Positions 23,761-32,863 of a stretch of 64,000 bases of DNA are shown here, piece by piece. The stretch is from positions 124,001-188,000 of the forward strand of contig NZ_VLTJ01000022.1 of assembly GCF_007558815.1 (NCBI RefSeq). Direction: 5' to 3'. Below the pieces are notes generated by a model. That model had not been told where the DNA came from and ran no database searches. It saw only the letters and a list, made by a program, of their open reading frames with translations. Within the stretch, counting starts at the first letter, position 1; every line of letters begins with the position of its first letter. The position numbers and the translations under genes are program-made. This DNA is from Verticiella sediminum. Lineage in GTDB: Bacteria; Pseudomonadota; Gammaproteobacteria; Burkholderiales; Burkholderiaceae_B.

Positions 23761-24543
23761 ATGAGCGCCCCCCGAGCGGCACGCCGCACCGCCGAACCGA
23801 GCCCGCAGCCCGCTGCGCCCAGCGCGCGCATCCAGGCTCGTCCAGTAGCGGCGCGAACGCCCGTGACGCAGCATGTGCTCGCCGCCCTGCAGGAAAAGAT
23901 CGTGAGCGGCGCGTGGCCGCCGGGCCACCGGCTCGATTCGCAGCGCGAGCTGGCCGAGCAGTTCCAGGTGAGCCGCGCCTCGCTGCGCGAAGCCATCTCC
24001 TCGCTGGAGGCCTTCGGCCTCGTGAGCGTGGAGCCCGGGCGCGGCGTGTTCGTGACCGAGCCCGGCGCGACTGTGCCGATCGCCTGGCCAGCCCAGGTCG
24101 ACTACACCGCCGAGGAATTGTACGAGGCGCGCTTTCTGCTCGAAGGCGCGGCGGCCGCGCTGGCGGCGCTGACCATCACGCCGGCCGCGCTGGACGAGCT
24201 GGGCCGCATCGTCGACGCCATGCAGGCGGCGCTGCAAGCCTATGACCAGGCCGAGCTCGACCGCCTCGACTTCGCCTTTCACGCGGCCATCGCCTCGGCC
24301 GGCCAGAACCGCCTGCTCAGCGCCCTGCTCGCGCCGCACTTCTCCGAGCGCGACATGAGCACCACCGCCATCGTGGACGTCGCCCTGATCAGCACCCGCG
24401 TGAAAGAGCACCGCCAGATCCACGCCGCCATCGCCGCGCGCGACGCCAGGGCCGCACAGCGGGCCATGCAGCGCCACGTCCTGCGCGCGGCGGGACGCGG
24501 CCGTGCCGCCCTGCGCCCCGGGCTCGAGGCCCTGCTCGCCTGA
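23761..24543 (+). CDS. GntR-family (FadR/FCD subfamily) transcriptional regulator
   Basis: The 260-residue protein has a winged-helix domain (about 34-102: LAALQEKIVSGAWPPGHRLD, then LAEQFQVSRASLREAISSLEAFGLV) and an all-helical FCD ligand domain (about 115-245). Candidate metal or ligand residues are the Asp/His of LDFAFHAAIA, the His of KEHRQIHAAI and the His of MQRHVLRA. About 33 proline/alanine-rich residues precede the domain. It probably represses the ureide genes, with allantoate, glyoxylate or a related acid as effector. The palindrome at 23722 supports local control. Confidence 0.92.
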   Translation: MSAPRAARRTAEPSPQPAAPSARIQARPVAARTPVTQHVLAALQEKIVSGAWPPGHRLDSQRELAEQFQVSRASLREAISSLEAFGLVSVEPGRGVFVTEPGATVPIAWPAQVDYTAEELYEARFLLEGAAAALAALTITPAALDELGRIVDAMQAALQAYDQAELDRLDFAFHAAIASAGQNRLLSALLAPHFSERDMSTTAIVDVALISTRVKEHRQIHAAIAARDARAAQRAMQRHVLRAAGRGRAALRPGLEALLA

Positions 24544-24643
24544 GCCAGGCTGCGCGCCGCGGCGCGTCCTGCGGCGCCCGGCCCGCCGGTTGCGGCCCGC
24601 ACCCGGCCTCGGGCAGACATCGGCGCCGCAAGCCGCCGAAGCG

Positions 24644-25432
24644 TCAGAACGCGACATCGCGATTGACGTCCTTGTAGAGCAGGTAGGCAGCGCGCGACCA
24701 GCCGGTGGCGTAGAAGAACTGCGGGCAGAACGGCGCCATGTAGATGAAATCCTTGGCCCAACATTCGTGCCACTGGTCCTGCAGCAGGTACATGCCCTGC
24801 CCTTCCAGCATGTACAGGCCATGCTCCATGACGTGGGTCTCGACCATGGGAAAGTAGTTCCCGGGCTCGAACGCCAGGATGTTCACCGCGAAATCGAAGC
24901 CCAGTTCGTCCGGCAGCAGGTGCTGCCAGGTGCGGCCTTCCGTGTGCTTGCACACGGCCGCCACGTTCGCCGCGTCGCCCACGAAGGGCGCGGGCGCGGC
25001 GACACCGTCCAGGCGCTGATACGGCTTTTGTATCCACATGACCTCGGTGGCGGCGCCATCGGCCGCGCGCAGGCGGAATGCGCACGCCACGGGCACATAG
25101 GCGTACTGCCCCGGCGTGAGCCGATGCGTGGCGCCGTCCAGCACCAGCTCGGCAGCGCCCTCGACCACATACAGGAAGTGCTGCAGGCTGTCGCAGCGCG
25201 GCTTCTCCATGCCACCGTCGGCGGCGATCTGCAGCAGGATCTGGGCGAATCGCGCGCCGAGGGCGGGCGCGGCCAGCACGCGCGCGCGGGTGGCCCGAAA
25301 GTTGGGCAGCCGGCTCTCCAGCACCCCTTCGGGCGGCATCACCGCGTACATGGCGTTGACGGCGGCGCGGCTGCGGGCGTAGACGCCCGGCGGCTGGATC
25401 GAGCGTGCGGCAGAGTTGGATGTGGCGTTCAC
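24644..25432 (-). CDS. allE: (S)-ureidoglycine aminohydrolase
   Basis: The 262-residue bicupin converts (S)-ureidoglycine to (S)-ureidoglycolate and ammonia. Family landmarks are VMPPEGVLESRLPNF, FLYVVEGAAELVLDG and LPDELGFDFAVNILAFEPG. The metal-site strand ETHVMEHGLYMLEGQGMYLL follows, and the protein ends with YKDVNRDVAF. The start is a GTG at 25432 that gives the normal family length; its ribosome-binding site is weak. It is the last gene of the minus-strand ureide operon, 38 nt after the ABC ATPase. Its presence beside allantoicase is odd, since allantoicase bypasses ureidoglycine. Confidence 0.9.
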   Translation of the reverse strand: MNATSNSAARSIQPPGVYARSRAAVNAMYAVMPPEGVLESRLPNFRATRARVLAAPALGARFAQILLQIAADGGMEKPRCDSLQHFLYVVEGAAELVLDGATHRLTPGQYAYVPVACAFRLRAADGAATEVMWIQKPYQRLDGVAAPAPFVGDAANVAAVCKHTEGRTWQHLLPDELGFDFAVNILAFEPGNYFPMVETHVMEHGLYMLEGQGMYLLQDQWHECWAKDFIYMAPFCPQFFYATGWSRAAYLLYKDVNRDVAF

Positions 25433-25470
25433 GTAGTGTCTCGCAAGGGTTGACGAAGGTTGACGGGGGA

Positions 25471-27306
25471 TCAGGCCAGCGCCATGCGCGGCTGCGCTTC
25501 GCGCGCGGCGTGGGCAGGCAGGCGCGGCGTGGCCGCGAGCAGTGTCCGGGTGTAGGTGTGGCGCGGCGCCTGGAGAATCTGCCGCGCGTCGCCGCTCTCG
25601 ACGATGCGTCCCTGCTGCATGACGGCGATGCGGTCCGCCATGTGGGCCACGACGGCGAGATCGTGGGTGATCAGCAGCAGGCTCAGCCGCTCGCGCTCGC
25701 GCAGTTCGAGCAGCAGGTTCAGGATCTGCGCCTGGACCGACACGTCCAGCGCGGACGTCGGCTCGTCGCAGACGATCAGCGCGGGCCCGGTCACCAGGGC
25801 GCGCGCGATCGCCACGCGCTGGCGCTGCCCGCCCGACAACTGGCCGGGCCAGGCGTGGTGCAGGCGCCGCGGCAGCCCGACCCGGTCCAGCACCTCGCTC
25901 GCCCGGGCGTTGCGCTCGGCGAGGTCCAGCCCGCGCTGCAGGTCCAGCGGATGCCGGACTGCCGCGTGCACGTCGCGCGCCGGGTTGAGCGAACCGAAGG
26001 GGTCCTGGAACACCAGTTGCACCAGCCGCGCGCGGGCCGGGCCGGACAAGGCGCTGAGGTATTCGCCGCCCACCACCACCGAGCCGTCGTCCGGGCGCTC
26101 CAGGCCCAGCAGCACCCGGGCGAGCGTCGACTTGCCGCAGCCCGACTCGCCCACGATGGCCAGGGTCTCGCCCGCGCGCACGGTCAGGGAAACGCCGTCC
26201 AGGGCCGTCAGCTCGGTGGCGCGGCGCCAGCCGCCGCGGCGCTGGCGGTAGGTCCTGGTCACGCCGCTGGCCACCAGCACCGGCTCGCCCACGCTGCGCT
26301 CGGGGCGCGGCGCGGCCTGCGCTGCCGGCGCGCCGATGGCATCCAGGCGCAGGCACCGGCTCGCATGGCCGGGCGCGGACCACGTTTCGGGCGGACGGGT
26401 CGTGCGGCACGGCGCCGCGGCGATGTCGCAGCGCTCGGCGAACACACAGCCCGCCGGCGTCCCGTGATACGTGGCCACGACGCCCGGAATGGTGGTCAGC
26501 ACGGCCCCCGTGCCGGTCCCGTCCAGGCCGGGCAAAGCGCCCAGCAGCCCGCGGGTGTAGGGGTGCCGCGGGTCGGCGAAGATCGAGCGCGCCGGCGCCG
26601 TCTCCACGACCTCGCCGGCATACATCACGGCCACCCGGTCCGCCGCCGCGGCCACCACCGCGAGGTTGTGCGAGATCAGGAGCATGCCCATGCGCAGCTC
26701 GCGCTGCAGGTCGGCCAGCAACGCCATGATCTGGGCCTGGATGGTGACGTCCAGCGCCGTCGTCGGTTCGTCCGCGATCAGGAGCGCGGGGCGGTTCATC
26801 AGCGCCGCGGCGATCACCACGCGCTGGCGCTGCCCGCCCGACAGCTCGTGCGGGTAGGCATGCATGCGCCCCTGCGGGTCGGGAATGCCGACCCGCTCGA
26901 GCATCTCGATGCCGCGCCGCCATGCCTCGCGCCGCGTCGCCGTGCCATGCAACTGCATGGTCTCGGCCAGTTGGCGGCCCACGCTGTAGACCGGATTGAG
27001 CGCGGTCATGGGCTCCTGGAACACGAAGCCCACCTTGCGTCCGCGCACACGGCGGGCCAGCCCGGCCTCGTCCAGGGCGAGCAGGTCCTCGCCGTCGAGG
27101 TTCATGCGCGTGGCCGTCAGCCGCGCGCCGCGCGGCAGCAGGCGCAGCACGGACAGCGCCGTCAGCGACTTGCCCGAGCCCGACTCGCCGACGATGCCCA
27201 CGCACTCGCCGGCCTCCACGCGCAGGTCCAGGTCGCGTACGGCGCTCACGCTGCCGCTGGGCGTGTCGATGTCGATGCGCAAACCTTCGATGTCCAGCAA
27301 GGCCAT
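25471..27306 (-). CDS. Dipeptide/oligopeptide-type ABC transporter, fused double ATP-binding protein
   Basis: The 611-residue protein joins two complete ABC ATPases, equivalent to DppD and DppF. The first half has Walker A GESGSGKSL, signature LSGGQRQRV and Walker B LLIADEP, with the DppD tail cysteines (AGCVFAERCDIAAAPC). The second half (from about residue 320) has GESGCGKST, another LSGGQRQRV and LIVCDEP. ATG 27306 has GGGAG upstream and fits the conserved MALLDIEGLRIDI start. It energises the permeases encoded just upstream (5-nt gap). Such fusions occur in the GsiA/YejF type. The cargo is probably a ureide or peptide. Confidence 0.93.
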   Translation of the reverse strand: MALLDIEGLRIDIDTPSGSVSAVRDLDLRVEAGECVGIVGESGSGKSLTALSVLRLLPRGARLTATRMNLDGEDLLALDEAGLARRVRGRKVGFVFQEPMTALNPVYSVGRQLAETMQLHGTATRREAWRRGIEMLERVGIPDPQGRMHAYPHELSGGQRQRVVIAAALMNRPALLIADEPTTALDVTIQAQIMALLADLQRELRMGMLLISHNLAVVAAAADRVAVMYAGEVVETAPARSIFADPRHPYTRGLLGALPGLDGTGTGAVLTTIPGVVATYHGTPAGCVFAERCDIAAAPCRTTRPPETWSAPGHASRCLRLDAIGAPAAQAAPRPERSVGEPVLVASGVTRTYRQRRGGWRRATELTALDGVSLTVRAGETLAIVGESGCGKSTLARVLLGLERPDDGSVVVGGEYLSALSGPARARLVQLVFQDPFGSLNPARDVHAAVRHPLDLQRGLDLAERNARASEVLDRVGLPRRLHHAWPGQLSGGQRQRVAIARALVTGPALIVCDEPTSALDVSVQAQILNLLLELRERERLSLLLITHDLAVVAHMADRIAVMQQGRIVESGDARQILQAPRHTYTRTLLAATPRLPAHAAREAQPRMALA

Positions 27307-27310
27307 GGTC

Positions 27311-28192
27311 CTACTCCCTGGCGCCGGGCTGGATCGCATCGCGCAGCCCGTCGCCCAGCATGTTGATGCCGGCCACCAGCACGAACAGTGCGGTGCCGGG
27401 CACGATCACCAGCGAGGGCCGCAGCAGCATCGCCGCCTTGCCCTCGGCGATCATCAGCCCCCATGACGGGTTCGGCGACGGCACGCCGACCCCCAGGAAG
27501 GACAGCGCCGCCTCGGCCAGGATGGCTGCGCCCGCCTCGAAGGAGAACACCACCAGGATGACGCTGGACAGATTCGGCAGGATGTCCGACACGATGATCC
27601 TGCCCGAGGAGGCGCCGGCCACGCGCGATGCGCGCACGTAGTCCAGTTGGCGGATGCGCTGCGTCGCGCTGCGCGTGACGATGAGATAGAGGGTCCAGTG
27701 CAGCATGCCGATCACGGCGATCACCGTGAGCACCGAGGGCGACAGGAAATAGATCAGCGACATGGCGAGCAGCATGCCGGGCATGGCGAGCTTGCAGGCC
27801 AGCACGAAGCCGATGGCGCGATCCGTGCGCCCGCCGTGAAAGCCGGCGCAGGCGCCCAGCGTGACGCCGATGAGCGCCCCGATGCCGGCCGCGCCGAAGC
27901 CGATGGCCAGCGAGATGCGCGCGCCGTGCAACAGGCGGGCCAGCACGTCGCGGCCGAGGTGATCGGTGCCGAGCGGATGGGCCCAGTTGCCTCTGGCGTC
28001 CCAGACCGCGGGCAGCATCCGCGCGGCCAGGCTTTGCTGGAAGGGGTCGGTGCTCCAGACCCAGGGCCCGGCGATCGCACAGACGATCCAGAACAGGACC
28101 ACGCCGCCGCCCAGGCGGACATTGCGATTGCGCAGCGCCCGGCGCCAGGCGGTCGGCCTGGCCGTCGCGGCATTCGCCGCCGGATTGTTCAT
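27311..28192 (-). CDS. DppC-type ABC transporter permease
   Basis: The 293-residue inner-membrane permease has the OppC-like N-terminal segment (LGGGVVLFWIVCAIAGPWVW) and the landmark HPLGTDHLGRDVLARLLHGARISL. Five further membrane spans follow, and the EAA loop that contacts the ATPase includes DYVRASRVAGASSGRII. ATG 28192 is chosen for a GGAGA about 6 nt upstream; an in-frame ATG at 28204 overlaps the dppB stop and would add four residues. It forms the channel with the neighbouring DppB-type protein. Confidence 0.93.
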   Translation of the reverse strand: MNNPAANAATARPTAWRRALRNRNVRLGGGVVLFWIVCAIAGPWVWSTDPFQQSLAARMLPAVWDARGNWAHPLGTDHLGRDVLARLLHGARISLAIGFGAAGIGALIGVTLGACAGFHGGRTDRAIGFVLACKLAMPGMLLAMSLIYFLSPSVLTVIAVIGMLHWTLYLIVTRSATQRIRQLDYVRASRVAGASSGRIIVSDILPNLSSVILVVFSFEAGAAILAEAALSFLGVGVPSPNPSWGLMIAEGKAAMLLRPSLVIVPGTALFVLVAGINMLGDGLRDAIQPGARE

Positions 28193-28203
28193 GACGCTCT
28201 CCA

Positions 28204-29121
28204 TCAGTTCACGCGTATGCGCGGGTCCAGCCACGCGTTCAGCAGGTCGGCCATGAAGGTGACGCCGACGAACACCAGGGCCATCAGCAGCACCAGCATC
28301 TGCAGCGTGGGGATGTCCCCGGTCAGCACCGAATTCAGGGCGAGCCGGCCGAGCCCGTTCATGGCGAACACCACCTCGGTCACCATCGAGCCGCCCAGGC
28401 TGTTGCCCAGGGTCACGGCCAGCACGCCCACCACCGGCAGCAAGGCATTGCGCAGAGCGTGCCGGCGCAGCAGCGCCCACCCGGTGTAGCCCTTGGCGCG
28501 CGCGGTGCGAATGAAGTCCGCCTGGAGCACGTCGATCAGCCCCGAGCGGGTCAGGCGCATGACGTTGGGTACCGAAGCGGTGCCGAGGATCAGGGCCGGC
28601 AGGACGAAGTTGGCCCAGGTCTGGTCGCCCGACACCGGCAGCCAGCCCAGATGCACGGCGAAGAACAGAATGAACACCAGGCCGAGCCAGAAGTTCGGCG
28701 ACGCCTGCAAGGCCGCGGCGAGCGTCAAGGACAGCCGGTCCCAGGCGCTGTCGGGCCGTGCCGCCGCGGCGATCCCCAGCGGCACGGCGACCAGCACGGT
28801 CACCAGCAGCGACAGGAAGGCGAGCTTGAGCGTCACCGGGGCATGCTGGGCGAAGACTTCGAGCACGGGCTGGCGCAGCACGTAGCTCTCGCCGAGATCG
28901 CCGGCGGCCAGCCGCTGCAGCCATTCCGCATAGCGCACCGTCGCCGGGCGGTCGAGCCCGAGCTGCTTGCGCACCTGCTCGACCACGAGCGGGTCGTCGG
29001 TATCGCCGACCAGGGCCGCGGCCGGATCGATCGACAGGTTGAGCAGGGCGAACGTGACCGCCGACGTGGCCAAGGCCACGGCGAGCGCAAGCAGGGCGCG
29101 CTGAAGGAGGAAGTTCCACAT
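28204..29121 (-). CDS. DppB-type ABC transporter permease
   Basis: The 305-residue permease starts MWNFLLQRALLALAVALATS, has an early periplasmic region (LGLDRPATVRYAEWLQRLA, then GDLGESYVLRQPV) typical of OppB/DppB, and five later spans. The EAA loop includes DFIRTARAKGYTGWALLRRHALRNAL. The stop overlaps an alternative start of dppC by one base; the solute-binding gene ends 20 nt upstream. Together they form one transporter operon. Confidence 0.93.
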   Translation of the reverse strand: MWNFLLQRALLALAVALATSAVTFALLNLSIDPAAALVGDTDDPLVVEQVRKQLGLDRPATVRYAEWLQRLAAGDLGESYVLRQPVLEVFAQHAPVTLKLAFLSLLVTVLVAVPLGIAAAARPDSAWDRLSLTLAAALQASPNFWLGLVFILFFAVHLGWLPVSGDQTWANFVLPALILGTASVPNVMRLTRSGLIDVLQADFIRTARAKGYTGWALLRRHALRNALLPVVGVLAVTLGNSLGGSMVTEVVFAMNGLGRLALNSVLTGDIPTLQMLVLLMALVFVGVTFMADLLNAWLDPRIRVN

Positions 29122-29141
29122 GGGCGTCGGCCGTGGCTGCG

Positions 29142-30731
29142 CTACTGGCGCCAGCGCGCGAGGAACAGGCGCGGCATGCCGTCATCGCTCTGCACGTACT
29201 CGAGATCGGGCGCCAGCAGGAAGTTCTGCGTGAACTCGTACAGCGGAATCCAGTAGGTCTGCTCGTTGATCCGGGTGATCGCGCTGCGCGCCAGCGCCAG
29301 GCGCTCCTGCGCATCGGTAGTCTGCAGCAGGCCCTCGACCAGCGGATACAGCGCTTCGTCGTGATGCCAGTCGCTCGGCGCGCCTCTGCCGAACTGGCCC
29401 GGCAGGATCGCGCCCACGTCGGCGATACCGACCGATCCGTTGTTCTCGAAGTACAGGTTGAGGGAGTTCTCGTCGCGCGCCTTGTTCATGGCGGGAGACT
29501 TGACCAGCCGCAGGTTGGCGTTCACACCCACGCTGCGCCACATTTCGACCACCGCTTCCAGGGGCTCCTTCTCGCGCGAGGCCCACAGGTCCAGGCGCAG
29601 GCCGCTGGCGTAGCCGGCCTCGGCCAGCAGCGCCTTGGCGCGCGCCGGATCGTAGTGCGGTTGCGGCACATCCTGGGGGCAGCCGAACTGCGCCGGCAGG
29701 CATGGCGTATAGGCCGGCTTGCCACCGCCGCGCACGAGCTGCTTGACGATGAGGTCGCGATCGATGGCCAGGCTCAGCGCCTCGCGCACGCGCGGATCGC
29801 GCAGCGCGTGCTCGCCGGCGCGCCCGGCGGCGTCGGGTATCAGGTAGCCGATGCGCATCGACGGCGAGGACATCGCCTGGGCTCGCCCGGTGCTCGCGAC
29901 TTCCTCGACGATGTCGGTGGGCAGCCCGTAGGTCCAGTGCACGCCGCCGGCCATGACTTCCGCGGCCTGGGTGGCCGGGTCCGGGATGATGCGGAACTGC
30001 ATGCGCGCGACCGACGGCGCGCCCTTGGGCGAGTCGCTGCGATAGCCGTCATAGCGCTCGATGACCAGTTCGCGCCCGGGCAGGAAGCTCACCACGCGGT
30101 AGGGGCCGGCGCCGATCATGCGGTTGGCCTGAGCCTGGGCATTGATGCCGCCCGGTGCGTCGGGATCGTCGTAGGTGCCGCGCGGCACGACGCGCCCGGC
30201 CGTCGAGAGAGAGTGCAGCGCGAGCGGATTGGGCTGCTTCATGTGAAAGCGCACCACCTTGTCGCTCACGGTTTCGACGCTCGCCAGCCACAGCGCGAAC
30301 GCGCCCGCCTTGAGCGCCGTGTTGCCCGGCTTGAGCAGGGTCTGGAACGTATAGGCAACGTCGGCGGCCTCGACCGGGCGGCCGTCGTGAAAGGTCACGT
30401 CGTCGCGGATCGTCACGTCCAGCGTCAGCGGGTCGGGCATGGCGTAGGACGCGGCGATCAGCGGGACGGGCTGCTTGGTCTGCGGGTCGATGTAGAAGAG
30501 CGCGTCGTCGATCAGCAGGCTGATGATCTCGTTGTCGCGCGAGGTCGAGTTGAAGTTGTCGAGCGTGAGCAGTTCGCGGGTGAAGGCTGCGACCAGCGGC
30601 GCGTCGGGGGCGCGCGCCGCGCTGGCGCGCTCAGGCGCCATGGTCATGGCGATGGCGGCGGCCGCCAGCATGCCAAGGCAGGCGCGCCGCGTCAGGCGCA
30701 GACGGGCAATGCGCGTAGCGGGATTCGACAT
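29142..30731 (-). CDS. Dipeptide/nickel-type (family 5) ABC solute-binding protein
   Basis: The 529-residue periplasmic protein has a signal peptide (RRACLGMLAAAAIAMTM, cleavage near ASAAR). It has the family 5 features: a start of the mature chain around AFTRELLTLDNFN, LDVTIRDDVTFHDGRPVEAADVAYTF in two joined motifs, and VREALSLAIDRDLIV in the second lobe. ATG 30731 has TTAGGAGC upstream. The cargo is not readable; the operon with allantoicase and AllE suggests a ureide such as allantoate. A TGGT-N3-ACCA-like site lies 25 nt before the start. Confidence 0.93.
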   Translation of the reverse strand: MSNPATRIARLRLTRRACLGMLAAAAIAMTMAPERASAARAPDAPLVAAFTRELLTLDNFNSTSRDNEIISLLIDDALFYIDPQTKQPVPLIAASYAMPDPLTLDVTIRDDVTFHDGRPVEAADVAYTFQTLLKPGNTALKAGAFALWLASVETVSDKVVRFHMKQPNPLALHSLSTAGRVVPRGTYDDPDAPGGINAQAQANRMIGAGPYRVVSFLPGRELVIERYDGYRSDSPKGAPSVARMQFRIIPDPATQAAEVMAGGVHWTYGLPTDIVEEVASTGRAQAMSSPSMRIGYLIPDAAGRAGEHALRDPRVREALSLAIDRDLIVKQLVRGGGKPAYTPCLPAQFGCPQDVPQPHYDPARAKALLAEAGYASGLRLDLWASREKEPLEAVVEMWRSVGVNANLRLVKSPAMNKARDENSLNLYFENNGSVGIADVGAILPGQFGRGAPSDWHHDEALYPLVEGLLQTTDAQERLALARSAITRINEQTYWIPLYEFTQNFLLAPDLEYVQSDDGMPRLFLARWRQ

Positions 30732-30755
30732 CGGGTAGCTCCTAACTGGATAGGC

Positions 30756-30766
30756 CGGTCTGACCA
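30756..30766. promoter_or_regulatory. Second TGGT-N3-ACCA-like operator, upstream of the ABC transporter genes
   Basis: CGGTCTGACCA differs by one base from the perfect palindrome TGGTCTGACCA at 32853, and eleven bases (GGTCTGACCAG) are identical in both. It lies in the 85-nt gap between allantoicase and the solute-binding gene. Likely a site for the FadR-type regulator at 23761. Confidence 0.55.
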
Positions 30767-30816
30767 GCGGTGTGTGAACGGACGTGCATACGGGGATACG
30801 GGCGCCGAACGAGGCG

Positions 30817-31881
30817 TCAGTCGCTGCCGCGCACGGGGCGACCGATCAGCCGCAAGCGGGTGACGCCGCCATCCGGATAGATGTTCAGGCGAACGTGGGT
30901 ACAAATCCGCTCGCCGTCGCCGTCGATGCGGTAGCGATTCTCGGCGCCGCCGCGCAAGGGCTGCTGCGCCAGGAGTTCGGACCAGTACATGGCCTGGTTG
31001 ACGATGAGGGCATCATCGGCCGCCCCGCCCGGCGCATGCTGGCGCAGATCGGCCGCCTGCAGCGAGAACGAGGCCGGATGGTTGCCGGTGTAGAACTTCG
31101 TGTCGAGCACGACTTCCTCGAGCACGCCGGGCGTTGCCAGCGCGATCACCGCCCAGTCGTGGCCGGGCACGCGCCGCCGACGGCTCTCCCATCCTTTGCC
31201 CCACTGCACCTGCGGGCCGGGTGCGAGCATGGCGGATACCGAGCCGAAGTGCGCGTCGCTGCAGGCGAGCACCCGGCCTCCCAGCTCCAGAGCGGCCAGG
31301 TCGCCGCGATCGGGCAAGGTCTGCGCCGACACGGCGATTCTGCCGAACACGCGCAGCCGCGCCATGCCGCCGTCCGGATGCAAATTGAGGCGCACGTGGG
31401 TATAGATGCCGGCATCGTCGACGGGATGTACCACCTGGGCATCGCCCTTCACCTCGGTGGCGCGCAGGATCGGCGTCCACGCCACGCCTTCGGGCACGGC
31501 ATCCGACTCGCAGCGGCAGGCCTGCACGGAGACGACCGGAGGAAAATTGCCGGTGAAGAAACTCGTGTCCAGGCCGATACCGGCGATGGTGCCGGGCCGG
31601 CCCAGGCGGATCACGCACCATTCGTTGCCCGGCTGGCGGCGCCGGACCGTCTCCCAGCCGTCCACCCAGCGCATGCCTTCGTCGTCGTGGAAGTAGTAGT
31701 TGGCGGGGGCGGCGTCCAGCAGCCTTGCCGCCGGCGCGTACCACTCGTCGGACGCCGCGACGACGCATGCGCCCAGGCGCGCATCGGCCAGATTCGCGTA
31801 GGCGCCGGACCAGGTGCGGAAAGTCTCGGCCACCTCGCCGTACTGCCGGATCAGCGTTCTATCTCGGGTACCACTGCCCAT
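30817..31881 (-). CDS. alc: Allantoicase
   Basis: The 354-residue enzyme hydrolyses allantoate to ureidoglycolate and urea. It has two allantoicase repeats: the first with GWETVRRRQPGNEWCVIRLG and LDTSFFTGNFPP, the second with GWESRRRRVPGHDWAVIALA and LDTKFYTGNHPA. Each half ends with an RLN(L/I)xPDGG motif. ATG 31881 has GGAG 8 nt upstream. Its product is the substrate of AllA, encoded in the same cluster. Allantoinase is not in the window. Confidence 0.95.
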   Translation of the reverse strand: MGSGTRDRTLIRQYGEVAETFRTWSGAYANLADARLGACVVAASDEWYAPAARLLDAAPANYYFHDDEGMRWVDGWETVRRRQPGNEWCVIRLGRPGTIAGIGLDTSFFTGNFPPVVSVQACRCESDAVPEGVAWTPILRATEVKGDAQVVHPVDDAGIYTHVRLNLHPDGGMARLRVFGRIAVSAQTLPDRGDLAALELGGRVLACSDAHFGSVSAMLAPGPQVQWGKGWESRRRRVPGHDWAVIALATPGVLEEVVLDTKFYTGNHPASFSLQAADLRQHAPGGAADDALIVNQAMYWSELLAQQPLRGGAENRYRIDGDGERICTHVRLNIYPDGGVTRLRLIGRPVRGSD

Positions 31882-31943
31882 CGTGTTGCTCCATGATGAA
31901 AAATGCCGCCTGCGTATGGCAGCCGTCGTGAAAGCCGGCCGGT

Positions 31944-32732
31944 TCAGCCCAGATCGGCGGGTAGCGGCATGGCCAGCCAGCGCTCGGATATCCGGTCCAG
32001 TTCGCCGTTGGCGCGCGCCTCGGCGATGATCCGGTCGACCTCTGCGAGCAACGCCGGTTCGCCCTTGTTCACGCCGATGTGGCAGGGCGAGCTGCGGATC
32101 ATGAACTTGACCTCCGGCCGTACCGAGGGACTGCGCCGCAGGATGGCGGCCGCCACCACGTTGCCGGTGGCCACGAGCTGCGTCTGCCCCGCGAGGAAGG
32201 CCGCCATGGTGCTGCTGCCGTCCTCGTAGCGCCGGATCGTCGTATCGGGCGGAGCCAACTGGGTCAGCTCCAGATCCTCGACCGACCCCCGCGTGACGGC
32301 CACGGACCGGCCGGCCAGATCCTGCGCCGACTTCACCGGCAGGTCGGCGGGCCCGAACACGCCGTTGAAGAACGGCGCGTAGGCGACGGAGAAGTCGATC
32401 GCGCGTTCGCGCTCGGCGTTGCGGCCCAGGCTGTAGATGACCATGTCCACCCGGCGCGTGACGAGATAGGGAATGCGGTTCGCGCCGGTGACCTGCACCA
32501 GCTCGACCTTCGCACCGAGCCCGCGGCCGATGAGCTGGGCCACGTCCACGTCGTAGCCGGCGGGCTTCAGATCGGCGCCGACCGAGCCGAACGGCGGCGC
32601 ATCCTGCGGAATGGCGATGCGCACCACCGCGCGTTGGCGGATGTCCTCGAGCGTGTCGGCAGCGGCCCGCGCGACGGGCAGCACCAGGGCGCCCAGGGCT
32701 ACGCTGTAACTCAGAAAGGTTCGTCGCTGCAT
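31944..32732 (-). CDS. Polar amino acid-type (family 3) ABC solute-binding protein, orphan
   Basis: The 262-residue periplasmic protein has a signal peptide MQRRTFLSYSVALGALVLPV (cleavage near ARAAA). Family 3 landmarks include AGYDVDVAQLIGRGLGAKVELV and AIDFSVAYAPFFNGVF. ATG 32732 is chosen because AGGAG lies 10 nt upstream and the signal peptide begins there; an ATG at 32762 is also in frame. No His/Gln-type permease or ATPase is adjacent, so it may work with distant subunits. It is the first gene of the minus-strand ureide set and sits below an inverted repeat. Confidence 0.92.
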   Translation of the reverse strand: MQRRTFLSYSVALGALVLPVARAAADTLEDIRQRAVVRIAIPQDAPPFGSVGADLKPAGYDVDVAQLIGRGLGAKVELVQVTGANRIPYLVTRRVDMVIYSLGRNAERERAIDFSVAYAPFFNGVFGPADLPVKSAQDLAGRSVAVTRGSVEDLELTQLAPPDTTIRRYEDGSSTMAAFLAGQTQLVATGNVVAAAILRRSPSVRPEVKFMIRSSPCHIGVNKGEPALLAEVDRIIAEARANGELDRISERWLAMPLPADLG

Positions 32733-32754
32733 ATTGCCATCGCTCCTGCGTAAT

Positions 32755-32773
32755 GTACGCATTTATTGCGTAC
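32755..32773. promoter_or_regulatory. Perfect inverted repeat GTACGCA-N5-TGCGTAC
   Basis: Two 7-nt arms are separated by TTTAT, 23 nt before the start of the solute-binding protein gene at 32732. Its position over the probable promoter suggests an operator for a dimeric regulator. It differs from the TGGT-N3-ACCA sites, so a second regulator may act here. Confidence 0.5.
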
Positions 32774-32852
32774 AAGAATTGTTCTGACCATGCGCAGGCA
32801 AATGCAAGTTCGATGCCAACTCGCCGAAATCGCCACCGCCCTCTGGTTAGTC

Positions 32853-32863
32853 TGGTCTGACCA
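32853..32863. promoter_or_regulatory. Third TGGT-N3-ACCA operator
   Basis: TGGTCTGACCA is a perfect palindrome, extended by C and G to 13 bp (32852-32864). It lies 121 nt upstream of the solute-binding gene. The core fits the FadR-subfamily operator pattern and repeats the site at 30756. Confidence 0.65.
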
